From assembly GCA_036768485.1 (NCBI GenBank), contig JAVLUZ010000154.1:36069769-36133768 (forward strand): 64,000 nucleotides of DNA, read 5' to 3'. The notes beneath the pieces are model-generated. The model had not been told where the DNA came from. It did not search any database and saw nothing but the letters and a program-made list of their open reading frames with translations. This document shows, piece after piece, positions 34,700 to 46,302 of this stretch (positions are counted from its first letter, which is position 1; each line of letters starts with the position of its first letter). The position numbers and the translations under genes were made by a program. The stretch comes from Mermis nigrescens (lineage: Eukaryota; Nematoda; Enoplea; Mermithida; Mermithidae).

Positions 34700-35139
34700 A
34701 AAGTTGCAAAAATAAAACTCTCTCCTGAAAAAAGCTCGATATACCGACATAAAGTAACAACTATTAATTAGGAAAGATTAACGCTTGTATTCCAGTACAT
34801 AGGTCATGCGTGTTATGTAAACTACATTGATTTTTAAAGGTCACACAAGCTCAAAAAACTAATGGCAAGTTGCTGAACAAGCAACAATGCGAATGCATAC
34901 ATACAAACTATTCAAACGTGACCATTTTTAAAGAGTCGATTTTATTTCTCAGAACAGCTATAAAGTCTTAGATTTGGGATTTGTCCAGAAACCAAACAAA
35001 CCGAGTTTGACGGCGTTTTTGGCTGTGCCGAAGAATCTCATTGATCATATTCAATTTCATTAAGTTTTTATGCTCTGGAAAAATAGGGCCCGTTAGAAAG
35101 TCGAAAATCCGACCTTTTGACTACACTTGGGCGCGATGG
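34700..35139. other. Unassigned DNA
   Basis: No supported feature. A short AGGGCCCGTTAGAAAG at about 35084 may be a repeat edge. Confidence 0.4.
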
Positions 35140-35262
35140 GTCACTATCACACCTGGGCGTGGGGGGTGATGGGATATGCATCCCCCGGAGAAATCAAAAT
35201 ACCCCCTAGAATTCAATTTTTGAAAATTTTTTCGTTTTTTTCGCAATTTTTGATGCCAACGG

Positions 35263-37785
35263 CAGTGATCGGACCAAGGCCTCGGCCTCGGCAAGCCTCG
35301 GCGTTTTTTGGAGCCTCGGCCTCGGCGCCGAGGGCGAAGCTGAAAAGTGCCGAGGCGCCGAGAGTTAAAATCAAATTTGAATAAGTTTAATATATCCGTT
35401 GAATATTAACTATTTAGAATGCATCTGCAGTACACAGGCTATTTTTTACCTATAGACTTTTCTTATGGTTTTAGTCGCGTACCCAGTTACACCAAGTTAC
35501 ATACAGCAAAGTTCCAATGTATTATTCACGTGTTGACTAAGTTTTAATTCACATGCTCGCTACATGGATCGGAAACACACATTTCCATCGGGGGAGGGGG
35601 TGAGGGAGGGTTATTAACCCCCTCGCAGGGTACAAGACTCATGTCACTGTCAGATGATTTTTTTGTGAAAACCTTTTGAATATTTTTGAACTTAATTTTT
35701 ACTATGGCAAAAGTGCAGCTATTAGAATTTCATGACAGTATTTTTGAATGAAAGCAAGAATAAATAGACAAACCATCACTATGAAACATGCATGTAACAG
35801 CTCACAATTTTCGGGAAGGGCTCCTCGGCATACATGAAACGGCTAGAAATTTCGAGTAGGGGTCCCTGGAAATTTTTAGAAGGAGGGGAGCGACTCTAAT
35901 TCTATGTCAAAAATGGCAAAAGCACATAAAAATAGCCAACAAAGCGCAAATTTTCGCCAAAAATGGGGAGGGTGGGTCAAAATTTTCTGATGTTGGAGGG
36001 AAGGGTGTTTGGTAGGACGTCCAACCCTGGATGGGTGGGGAATTCCCAAGGCCCCTCTGTTACACGTTTTCGGCCATTTTTCTGGGAGAGGGGTAAATGA
36101 TTACGAATTTTCGGCCGAAAATCGCAAAAACGCACCTAAAAATGGTCAATAAATGCAGGTTTTGCAAAAATCAATTTCGGCTCGTGCATTTTTTGGAGCC
36201 ATTTTTATACCATGTTAAAATACTTTCATGGACAAAGTGATATTATATATCGTTTTTAGTATTTTTTAGGAAATTTCAAAAAATTTTCGGGCGCTTCGCG
36301 AAAAATATCGCTAATAGAATGTATTTAGATTTAAGCAGGGGCATTAAACACTCAAAAATCAATTTTTGTATAATCTAGGCATCTTTATGCAGATTTAAAT
36401 ATCTTTTGTATCTATTCATACTGTTTTTAAAAATTTTATGCAAAATGAGTACTATATAATAACTTTGCACTTTTTGCCATCCAAAGATAAAATTGACTAA
36501 TTTATCCTGATGTTGCATTGAATTCCTAAGCACAGTAGTGCTTATTACAATATCTGTAAAATTTCTGATTTTGTCGTACAAGTTGTTTTAGCTTTCTCAG
36601 TCGAGTTTTATGTGTAAATTTCATCAAAAAGCTCATGGACTAATATTATTAACTAGATTCAGGCCGAATTATCACATTTAGGGCCACGATTTTTGTATCC
36701 GGCAAAGATTTTTCATAATGTACAGACTTTTCAGGACCGTCTTTGTACATGCACAAAGATTTTTGAAGAGACAAAAACTGTAAAAAGGTGTAATATTTCC
36801 GAAAATTTTCGACGCATCAGTAATTGTCTGTCCTTTATATCTTTAAAATAGTAGAATTTGCATTTAGAGTGGAAAAATGTCAAATAGTCAGAAACCCGGG
36901 AATTAGCTGAGATACACCACCAAAGGTCGAAAAACCCTGTTTTACCACACTAAATCGCTACTGTACCATACTATAATAGTACACAAAAATTTGCATGTAC
37001 AAAATGTTCAAAGACTTTTGGATACCATGTTTTGTACATGTAAAAAGGTAACTTGCACAAAAAAACACTGTTTAGGACTGCATGCCGCTTGCAGGTCACA
37101 CACTGGCAGTATGTAAAAATGTGTAGCTTTAAAAATATATTAATATTAAATATCTACAGAAATTTGTTCGCTCATACAAAGACATTACTTAATTTACTGG
37201 TCCCCCATGTTGGGATTTCACCCTTCCCTCCAACTCTGGACCTTGGGAAACTATGATCGGAAAGTACAGTGCAGCTTCCGTCATATTAACTACCACACCA
37301 GAATTGGATGATTGAAAAAGCGTGTTTAAACATGCATTACAGCAAAAGCGAGCACAACAATGGCTACAGCTGTCTTTACTTAGCTTATTTCGTTTGTTCG
37401 TTTATTTCTTCGACACTGTTTTCTTATTTATAGTAATAAAAGTTTTTAAGTGCTTGTTCAGCCATATTTTTCATTAACTTTTCCAAGTCTTCAACGGCAA
37501 CTTGTTAAATTAAGTATGTTTTCATGCTGCTGACTTTATTCAATAAATCCTTCACATATTTAATCTATTATTGAAAATAAGAAAGAATTGTTTGACATTC
37601 GATAAAATGCTTAATATTACGATTATTCTCTAGCTCATGTGCATACAAAATATTCTAAAGAGTACTATTTATGGGTATAGGTATACGAGCTTGACCCTCG
37701 GCATTACCCTCGGCCTCGGCCGAGGCAAGGATTTTAAGTCGCCTCGGCCTCGGCCGAGGGTCCAAAAAGTACCCTCGGTCCGATC
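35263..37785 (+). mobile_element. hAT-type element, CAGTGATCGGACC family, 2.5 kb copy 1
   Basis: Left end CAGTGATCGGACCAAGGCC, right end CCCTCGGTCCGATC followed by a damaged terminus. Subterminal CCTCGG/CCGAGG arrays lie at both ends. Inserted in the MITE at 35148. The interior is a second, nested element (35575-37254). Outside that, only about 0.84 kb belongs to the outer element, with no transposase. Confidence 0.85.
35575..37254. mobile_element. Element nested in the 2.5 kb hAT-type copy 1
   Basis: Begins ACACACATTTCC with a G-rich run and ends GGGAAACTAT. It is flanked by the 8-bp repeat GATCGGAA (35567-35574, 37255-37262). The 3.4 kb relative keeps the uninterrupted site (TTTCCGATCCATGTAGC near 32861). 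It contains paired words TGTACAAAGAC/GTCTTTGTACA, as in the 746-bp MITE at 61019. Confidence 0.75.
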
Positions 37786-37919
37786 TCACGGATAGTGCTT
37801 GATGAGAAACGTCGAAAAATGGTGTTTTTTACGCCATACCACCATTTTTAAGGCCATTTTTGACCTTTGAAAAATCTTGCAGCCCCAGAATTTTCTTGCT
37901 GCCCAAGTATGGTCGCTAC

Positions 37920-38430
37920 CACCCAAAATCGATAGATGCCCAGAATTGAATTTTTGGTGCAATCTTTAGTAATTGAGTGGGCCCCATCAGACCCACAAAA
38001 TTTTGTTGCCGCACATATATGCTTTTGACGCGTATCAATCGCTTCAATGGTACCAAACAAAACACTTTAGAAAAACTTAGGGCTAACCCCTCAAATTCAG
38101 TTAAGGTGCGATAATGCTTAGAACCGCACATGTGACAAGAAAGGCGATGAGGCGGAACCCCACTTGAAGTTGGCTGTCCCCCATTCCCCAAAGCCAGGAA
38201 ATTCTTGACTTCCCGATTTTAGGAGAAAATTGTTATGAAAATGGCGAACAACAGTGACGGAAATATCGGGCAAAATGAAAAAAACTGGTAGGTAATGCAT
38301 TTATTTGCTTAAAAGTACACGAGCAACGTTTTCGTTCACAAATGATCAACAAAATGTCACGAAAAGTAGAGGAACTTTACAAAATATTGTTTAACAAAAC
38401 AAACGAGTGATATTTATTGCAAAAACGCGA
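37920..38430. other. Intergenic DNA downstream of the next gene
   Basis: 37920-38020 resembles the small repeat at 21340. A possible plus-strand first exon (ATGAAAATGGCG at 38236, GT at about 38287) has no partner exon, so it is not called. Confidence 0.4.
38408..38416 (-). promoter_or_regulatory. Polyadenylation signal
   Basis: AATAAA on the minus strand, about 16 nt past the TAA of the gene ending at 38431. It supports the called 3' end. Confidence 0.55.
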
Positions 38431-39490
38431 TTATTCACTTTCGCTGCCGCTTTGTTCAGTTTCCTCACGCGCCTTTGCTTTGTCGAAGTCGCGATTAGCT
38501 TTATTTTTGTTTTTCTTCTTTTTCTTCTTCGTCTGGGCGCCGGCGGTGCCTTTTGGTTTCAACGTGTTCTGCATTTGAGGCTTTTCATCCGCTAAAAAAA
38601 TCATCAAATTTAAATTTTTTCAACCGAACTGAACCGCAATTTCCATCTTAGCCAGAGTGGTCCATGCGGATTTAACGAATCTCGCGAAAATAAATTCAAA
38701 ATAAATTGAAACAAATTATCACAAAAATTGAGCAAACATAATTTTAGACGAATTATCGAGAAACAAAAGTTTGTCGTAGAAAATGACAATTTAGTCGTAT
38801 TTTTCTATCCGACGTCGCCGGCAAAACTTAAACGAAAACAACTGAAATATTTATGGGTAAAATAAAGCCGAAACGGGGGAAAAGCCTCATTGAGGCGGGA
38901 AAATAATAAAGACTGCGCGAGTGTACTTCCCGGAACCTATTAATCATAACTTTAAAATTAAGTCCGTTAGCTGACACTTTATTCGACCCCCTCGCGCCAG
39001 AAACGGAAAATTAAGCTTTAAAATATAAAATACGTCGACGAGGCAAGAAGGTGGCCGGTATGCGCTTCATTATGCGATGATACTGTAAAACGGCGTTGGG
39101 GTCGATAGGCCTCCAAAGCTCGTCGAAATCTTGAATATCGCACATTTTGTACTGACTGAACCAGCGCGAATCGTATTCTTGCGACAAGTCGATCGAATCT
39201 TCCGCACTTAAAAACAAAAAACTTAATCAAAAAAGAGTAAATAGAGAAAAACGTATAATTAAGAAACCAAGTTGCATAAATTAAGCAAAAATGCGCATAC
39301 GTATAAAAGAACGCGAGTGTACAAAGGAGAAGTTCCCGGCTTGCCTGTATTTGGAGATTTCTTCCTCGGTTTCTTGTAGGATTTTTATTTCAAAATCGCC
39401 ATTGCGAAATTCCGACTTCAACAGATACCATCCATCATCCTCTAGCCTTGAATAATACATACAACGACTACTGTTCATTAGAGAAAATTT
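38431..39490 (-). CDS. 3' exons of an unrecognised gene with a Lys-rich tail
   Basis: Three phase-compatible exons in coding order: 39345-39490, 39034-39206, 38431-38591 (stop TAA). The first joins the second through a GC-AG intron (AG|GCAAG); the second has a GTATTT donor. Joined, they give about 158 residues. The first exon has RLEDDGWYLLKSEF and an EIKILQETEEEISKY stretch. The second has SRWFSQYKMCDIQDFDELW. The last has a run of Lys/Asn (residues about 127-138) and an acidic Ser/Glu end. AATAAA follows the stop by about 16 nt. Codon use is CpG-rich relative to the flanks. I do not recognise the family. Upstream exons are not found; 39490 is an acceptor, not a start. It could be the end of the gene at 58.7-59.7 kb, about 19 kb upstream, but nothing proves that. 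Confidence 0.68.
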
Positions 39491-40021
39491 CTGTACGTAA
39501 ATACGTATTAGTCTTTTAACGGCATTAACGTAGTAGTGTCACTGAACATAAAAGGTCGGGTAGCCGGAGCATTCAGGCGATTTAAAAACCGTCTGATACT
39601 AGTTAAAAAAAGAAAAGGACGCAACATCATTTAATCGAATAAATTAACGTTAAAATAAACATTAAGATTACACGATTCATTGTAAGTGATTGAAAGGAAG
39701 TGTAAAGTAAAACTCGACGTTTTCTAGGCATAATCCAACATGTTTTAATAAATCTTCACTTCACCCTTATTGCTTAAAAATTAATACATAATTCGGGTTT
39801 GAGAAGAGCATTTTTAGTAATGTGTTTTTCGCAAGAACGGAATGGGGAACTTCGCACAAAATCCATCGTCTGCTAAGGGTGCGCCGGGTCCACTTTTTTC
39901 AAAAACTCGGGTACGGGTCCGAAATTTCAAAGGGTCCAAAAAAGCTGGACCCGATCGGGTCTGGGGCCGGGTTCAACGAATAAAATGTATCGCAATGGCT
40001 GTTGCGCGAGATATATACGTA
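39491..40021. other. Unassigned DNA with a GGGTCC-rich patch
   Basis: 39893-39975 is rich in GGGTCC/GGACCC words (CGGGTACGGGTCC, GCTGGACCCGATCGGGTC), related to the minisatellite at 41443. Nothing else is supported. Confidence 0.4.
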
Positions 40022-40643
40022 CAGGGACGTAACCAACCATGGGCGGGGGAAAGGGGCCGGGCCCACCCCCCACCTGATATAAAACAAAATATTTTTATTT
40101 TCACAAGGATCCTCCAAAGGAAAGAAAAACTTTAAATTCTCAGTCTACTAAATGGATAGCCAAAACGCGTTTTTAGCACACTTATGGAGCTACTAAGCTC
40201 AACATTTCCGGCACATCGCGCCGGATATCTCATTTCCTATCTCATTTCTTACTTTAGAAGCCCAGATTTAACTTAAAGAAATAGCGAAAATGTTAAACAT
40301 ATTAGGCTCTTCGCGCCGATTAATTATTTTCTGCATGAGTTTTCTTTGCAAAACTGTATAAATTAAATGCAAAGACAAGAATCTCGAAATGTCTTGGAGT
40401 CAAGCTTTAACTTGATATTAAAGAAATTAGTCCTACAGATAGGTTAAAGGATAGATTTTTGATATCCAAGTTTTAAATCAAGCAAGAAAATTTTTCAAAT
40501 TTTTGTCTTCACCATATCATAACATAGATGATGTCGAGAAACGCTCAGAAATGCAATTATTTTCGAGTATGTCTAAATGGTCCGCGAGATATAGGACTTC
40601 AAAATTTTTATCCCCTTAAAACGAGACCCCGCTTACGCCCCTG
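40022..40643 (+). mobile_element. Non-autonomous hAT-like element, CAGGGACGTAACC ends
   Basis: 622 bp from CAGGGACGTAACCAACC to GCTTACGCCCCTG, imperfect inverted ends. Flanks are TATACGTA and TAAACGTG (6 of 8 match), an aged 8-bp duplication. Hairpin-type motifs ACATCGCGCCGG and TTCGCGCCG lie inside. Confidence 0.65.
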
Positions 40644-41425
40644 TAAACGTGCATATATTAGTGTACATATTACTCGTACACAATTAACTAAATGCACGAG
40701 TTCCAGTTTATTGCTTAATGCACCCCAGTATCGAGGATTATATTTCTGGGGAATCGCCAGAATCGAGAAAATTTGTTCAATGCGTTTGCGTGCGACTTTA
40801 CGTACAGAAACCTTTTTTGATGTATTTTGCGTTTCTTAATCACTTCGACATCTTTTGATGATGAAGCATGTAAAAAAATTCTGTGATTCGACGAAGCTTT
40901 TTGTCAATTTTACACTTTTAACTCAATTTTGCAGCCTTTTCTAGCACAAACAATGCAAAAAAGGTATATATTATAGAAATCCGGCGCGAAGCTCCCAACT
41001 CTTTTACATTTTTTCGCTTAAAAATCAATTTTGTAGCAATCTGAAGATAAGAAGATAAGCAAAACAGGAGTTGTCTCAAACCCCAACAAAATTCGGCTTT
41101 TTCATCCTTTCAAGCTATGGGTTGAAACCGAAAAATTATTATTTTTTGCTCAAAAACGATGGATACGGGTAAAAACATCAATTTTTAGTGTTTCTGGCAA
41201 TGCTATTTCTTTCTAGGACGTAAAAAATGAAAATGTTTCGAAAACTTAGCAAAAAATTTAAGTAAATTGAAAAATAGTCAACAATGATTATGTGGAGCCA
41301 AGCGCCAAAAATTTGACATTCTACGAGCTAGTGAAAAGTAAAACGCTTAAAACGGCACGTCTTCTACAAATTACCAAGAAAATCGTGAATTGTGGGGAAT
41401 TAAAAGAAAATTGCAGGTAAGATCC
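40644..41425 (+). repeat. AT-rich repeat DNA, partly CAGACATG-family-like
   Basis: About 41140-41400 resembles the interior of the CAGACATG MITEs (AAACATCA...TTTCTGGCAATGC, then GCCAAGCGCCAAAAATTTGACATT). Terminal repeats were not found. Confidence 0.4.
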
Positions 41426-41442
41426 AGACTTGATACTTCTTG

Positions 41443-41567
41443 AAGTCGGGTCCGGGTACAAAATTTTGGACGATCTCGGGTCCGGGTCCAAAGTTTTGAA
41501 CAACCATTCGTCCGGGTCCAAAATTTTGATCGATTACTCGACCATTCAGGTCCGGGTCCAGGCACAC
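41443..41567. repeat. GGTCCGGGT(C/A)CAAAATTTTG minisatellite
   Basis: Four imperfect units of roughly 36-40 bp, each with TCCGGGTCCA followed by AA(A/G)TTTTG. It generates Arg/Thr/Pro-rich frames on the minus strand that are not genes. Confidence 0.75.
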
Positions 41568-42335
41568 CCCTATTGTCTCCATATCCCCCGAGCAATGAGA
41601 TTCCCCTACCCCCTGAGGCGAAAGATCGCGTTCTCAGCAATTTTTTCTGCTTTCTCTCATACAAGCATTGCATACATGCATATAACGAAAATATGGGATC
41701 ATCGACCCAAAATTGGTCATTCTTCAAACCCCCCAAGGATTAACATTTTTGCCCCTTATTTCTGACAAGAACTTTTAAAGCCATTTCCAGGTATTTTTTT
41801 AGCCTTTTTGACCTTCCCCAAAAATGAACTGACCCCAAGAATTTCAGCTGTTAGATGTCTACTTTTTCGCCATTTTCAGCATAAATACAAGGCCATTAAG
41901 CCGGTGAAAAGGCCGACTACCCTTTAGCCATCCAACATTAAGAGTGGTCACATTTGTAGTAGAAGCTCAACAATGTCTCATTTTCATTTCCATGTCGTTC
42001 GTATAGGCGACTCATTTAGCTCCTGCAATCAGTGTTTCATTACTATTTTTTTATTCTTGCAATTAGCTGACCAGGCCCACTAACGTTCGGTTTATATTGA
42101 AAAGAACATAAGAGCGAGAAAAAATTTTTCTATAGAATATTTGCATAGCCCCTGTATCGGGGCTTAAGCCCAGGCCCCGGGCCGGGCTAAAACATTTGTA
42201 AGCACGCCTGGACAATGGGTTCAACCCGGTATCACCTGAAGGCAATTGTTTCTTGAAAAACAAGGATAAACTCAGCAAAAATCAATGTACAAGTACAAAA
42301 ACATGTAAATCGATCATTTAGACATTAGTTCAATC
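41568..42335. other. Unassigned DNA with a GGCCCCGGGCC patch
   Basis: 42150-42215 has GGGGCTTAAGCCCAGGCCCC and neighbours, like repeat ends at 53010 and 54140. No gene is supported. Confidence 0.4.
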
Positions 42336-43660
42336 AGTCATCGGACCAGTCAATCAGCCAACCAATTAACAGTCCAACCAACCACCTAACCAACCGACTA
42401 ATTGGCCAAGCAACCCACCAACTGACCAACCAAACAACCAACCAGCCAACCAAATAACCAACCACCTAATCAACCAACCAACCAACAGGCCAACCCACCA
42501 ACCAACTAACTGCCCAACCAACTAATCAAACAACCAACTAACCAAGCGGCCAACCAACTGGCCGACTAACCAATCAATCAGCCAACCAAGGGACTAGCCA
42601 ACCAACCAACCAACCAACTGGCTAACCAAGCAAGCAACCAACCAACTAACTAGCTGGCCATCCAACCAAGCCAGCAAAAAACCGGCCAACCAACTATTTA
42701 ACTAGCCAACCAAGTAGCAACCAGCCAACCAACCAGCCAACCAAACAACCAACCGGCCAACCAACAAACCAACTAACCGGCCAACCAACCATTTAAGTAG
42801 CCAACCAACCAATCACAACCAATCAACCAACTGACCAACCAGCCAACCGGCCAACCAAACAACCAACTAGATACCCAATCAATTAACCAACCAACCAATT
42901 GGCCAACCAACCAACCGACACACTACCAACCAATCAACCGAATAACGAGCCAACCAACCAACTTACTGGCCAACCAACCAACCGGCCAACAGAGCAACTA
43001 ACTACTCTAGTCAATCAACCAACCAGCCGACCAACCAACTAATAGGCCAACCAACCAACCAGCCAACCAATCAATTAACTAGACAACAAACCGGCCAACC
43101 GACCAACCAACTAGCCAACTAACCAATCAAACAGCCAACCAACCGGCCAGCCAACTAGCCAACCGAATAACCAACCAACCAACTAACTGGCCAGCCAGCT
43201 AACTAAACAACCAACTAAACAACCAACCAATCAAATGGCCAACCAAACAACAAAACAATAAGCCAATCAACCAACCAACTAGCCAATTAAACAACTAACC
43301 GGCCAACCAACCAGCCAACCAAACTGCTCAAACAACTATCTAGCCAGCCAACCAATTAGTCAATCAATGCATAACCGACCGATCAACCAATTCTCAAATC
43401 AACCACTCAGCCAATGAACGAACTAACCAAACAGTCTGCTGATTAACTGACAAGCCAACCCATTTAATGACCAACCGACCAAATGACGAATCAATAGATC
43501 AACCAACCATCTAACCGACCAATCAACCAGCCATCCAGCCAACAAACCAACCAGATCAATCAGTCAACCATTAAACCAATCCAATCAACCAACCAAGCAA
43601 CCGATCAATCAATTAGTCAGCCGATCAGCCAACTGACGAACCAACCACTGAACCATTCAT
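42336..43660. repeat. Degenerate (CCAA)n satellite-like array, 1.3 kb
   Basis: Almost entirely CCAACCAA, CCAGCCAA, CCGGCCAA and CAATCAA steps, with the complement strand TTGG-rich. The order is tetranucleotide-based but mutated everywhere. Recurrent super-words such as GGCCAACCAACC appear irregularly. No frame stays open. Confidence 0.95.
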
Positions 43661-45830
43661 TCTTAAAATTTTTTCCCGACTTTTCAGCTAAAAAGCTTCA
43701 CATGTTTTTGACGTTTCACAGTGTAAAAATACTAAAATTTACGGCGCTTGGCGCCATTTATTTAAAAAACTCACCTTTTGCCTATTTCAGTTTTCGATAG
43801 ATGAAATTTTTCGGCAAATTAAATTTTCTGCATTTTTATCATACAAAAAGGTGCAAAATCGAGCGCAAAAGTATATAAATGTCGAAATATTTTCGGCAAG
43901 ATAGTTATTTCAGCATACTTTTATTCTATTTTCATTTCATGTATAACTTTTAAAAATTTTCGACGCTACGCATCAAACGTTACAAATACGGAAACCGAGC
44001 AGCAATAATTCAAGCTTCTAAACGTCCTCCCGCCAGAAATTCACGAATTTTCCGGCACTTCGCGCTGGATTTTCACTGAAGTCAACGAAATTTCATGATT
44101 TTTTTCGCACAAAATTGTCAAAAACTTAAAAAATTTTCGAAGAAATATTGTGCCAAAATCGATATCAAACGAAAGTAGACGACGTAATACACTGAAAAAA
44201 CGCCAGTCCGCACGTGAAGGTCCTAAATTATTTGTCAATAAAAAAAGTCCGCAAAATCTACTTGAAAATGGTAAAAATATCAAAATATTTCATTGACTAT
44301 TCTGTATTTTTTATCTTTGGAAACCTATGAATTGAAAGACTTCGGAGACCGTCTTTGCATTTGAACAAAGGGACCTTGTATAAAAACACTGGACAAAGGC
44401 ATGTCAATCGGTGCAGGTGTCAGGGCATAAGATCCGCTGCTACTGAGGCTGGCATTCAAGACTGAAGTCAAACATTGATTTAACAAATTTCTACCTTTCT
44501 TATCTTTAGAAATGTGTCAAATTGAGCTTCATAAAAACGCCCACTTTGCGCCAGATATAATTGCTGCATAGCTTATATTTGTAAACCTGCAAAAGTGAGC
44601 ATAGAAGAATAAATATATCGAAAATTTCCAGCGCTTCGCACCGGATATAATTTCTATTGCATACATTCAGAAAGCTGCAAAATTGAGCTCAAAAGGATAA
44701 AAACATCGGAAATCTTCGCGCAAATTATAATTACTGTATTGCTGTTTAGAAAGTTGCAAAATTTAGGTAAAAGGATAGAACTCTCGAAAATTTTCGGCGC
44801 TTCGCGCCAGGCATAATTACTGGATTGTTTATATCCAGAAACATGCAAATTTGAGTTTAAAAAGATGGAAATGTAGAAATGTTCTGGTGCTTCGCGCCAG
44901 ATATAATTTAAGCACTCTCTCTCTTAAGAAAGCTTCAAAATTCAGCTTGAGGAGATCAGAACGTCAAAAATTTTTTGCCAGTTGTATAATACGCCCGTTT
45001 TTGCACTGTTTGTCTTCCAAGGCTGCAAAATTGAGTTTAAAAGAGTAAAAATGCTAAAAAATTTCTCGAATCATAAATTTCAAATTTTTTTTCAATATTT
45101 TAATTCGCCATTATATGGAGCTCGTCGACAGACGTTTAGTCGAATACATTTTTGTACAAGGTTACAGTTTTACATCTGGCGCAAAATTTCAGAGGACAAA
45201 AATCTGAATACCAGAATTCTGTCTTTCTCTAATCAACCCTACATGCCTCAAAATTAAGTCGAAGGTGATGGAAATGCCATAATTTTCCATTAATAATGCC
45301 GACGTTACTAATTTATTCATAAGTCTGTTTCGATAAATTCCTAAAACTGAGGTGAAATGGGAAATTATCAACATTTCTGCTAGATTTAATATTCTTATTT
45401 CCCGTTTCGCATGAAAGAAGCAGTTACAGACCTAAGCGAAGTTTGAGGATGATTAAGGCTGCAAATTTTGTGGCGAGAACGGTAATAAGTTTCGGTACTG
45501 CTTGTATACTCATATCTTTGAAAAGCGATCATATTGAGCTTAAGAGGATAGATGGTCAAGATTATTTGGCGCTTCGTGCCAGATCTAATGTTTAATAATG
45601 TTTTAAAAAATGAAAGGCCAAAATTTTCACGCACTATTTGGCAGATATAATAAATTATTTCATTGTTTATTTGTAAAAAGGCTGCTTAATTGGACTTATG
45701 TAAAGTATGTATAGGGTAGAAATTTTCCATAATAAGGTCAATTTTTTTGCGTTGTCTTGTCCTTTAAAAATCTGTGAAATTGAGCTGAGGATGATAAAAA
45801 GGCCAAAAAAATTTCCAGAGGTGAACACTC
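43661..45830. repeat. AT-rich repeat DNA studded with GGCGCTTCGCGCC palindromes
   Basis: Segments of roughly 130-200 bp recur, each with a hairpin word, then (C/A)AGATATAATT, then a GCAAAATTGAG(C/T)TTAAAAGGAT(A/G) phrase (44570, 44640, 44760, 44840, 44900, 45540). This suggests a diverged tandem array of one unit. 43890-44290 also resembles the inverse of the CAGTGGCGGATC family interior. Confidence 0.6.
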
Positions 45831-46302
45831 TAAAAACTATAGTTGTAAACAATTAGTGTACTGACTGATGATGCTAAATGCGAGTAAATTAAGACGGATA
45901 AAACAAACGCAAATGATGCATGCAGACATTCAGAACGTTTCGAAAAAGTTATGAGGTAACCTATTCCAAAACAACCCTTTTTCGAACCAGCAACCAACCA
46001 CAATTTTTGGTCGCCGGTATCATCTGGAAGACCGGCCTTTGTCCTGTAAGTAAGATTAAAAATCTGGAATTCTTTTTTTAAATCAATCAAAGCAGTTATA
46101 CGGAACCTTACAAAGAGTCTATTTAGGAATACTGACGATAATAGCAAAATCTGATAGTTAAATTGTTTATGTAGAAAAAATTAACTTATATCAACTCCGA
46201 CGATTCAAATTTAGTGTTTTTGAAATACTTTTGAACAAGTGATAGAAACTCAAAATCTAATTGATGATTAGGTATTTATTCGATCACTTAACATACGTAT
46301 AC
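45831..46302. other. Unassigned DNA
   Basis: No bounded repeat or gene supported. Confidence 0.4.

Larger units (their letters stand above)
35148..37911 (-). mobile_element. CAYACSTGGGC MITE, copy 4, split by a hAT-type insertion
   Basis: The left part 35148-35262 ends at GATGCCAACGG and the right part resumes at GGATAGTGCTTGATGAG (about 37790-37911). These are adjacent in copy 3, so the intervening 2.5 kb is an insertion. The outer duplication is GTCACTAT versus GTCGCTAC (6 of 8), so this MITE copy is older than copies 1-3. Confidence 0.82.

Noticed and set aside
38236..38287. Possible plus-strand first exon starting ATGAAAATGGCG with a GT donor
   Set aside because: No downstream plus-strand exon in frame was found, and the region overlaps the 3' flank of a minus-strand gene.
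41371..41765. Frames of 110-120 codons on both strands
   Set aside because: Produced by the GGTCCGGGTCC minisatellite and its flanks; repetitive Arg/Thr/Pro peptides without a family.
42336..43660. Telomere-like or CRISPR-like repeat
   Set aside because: Units are degenerate tetranucleotides with no spacers and no telomeric TTAGG; no regular repeat-spacer pattern exists anywhere in the window.
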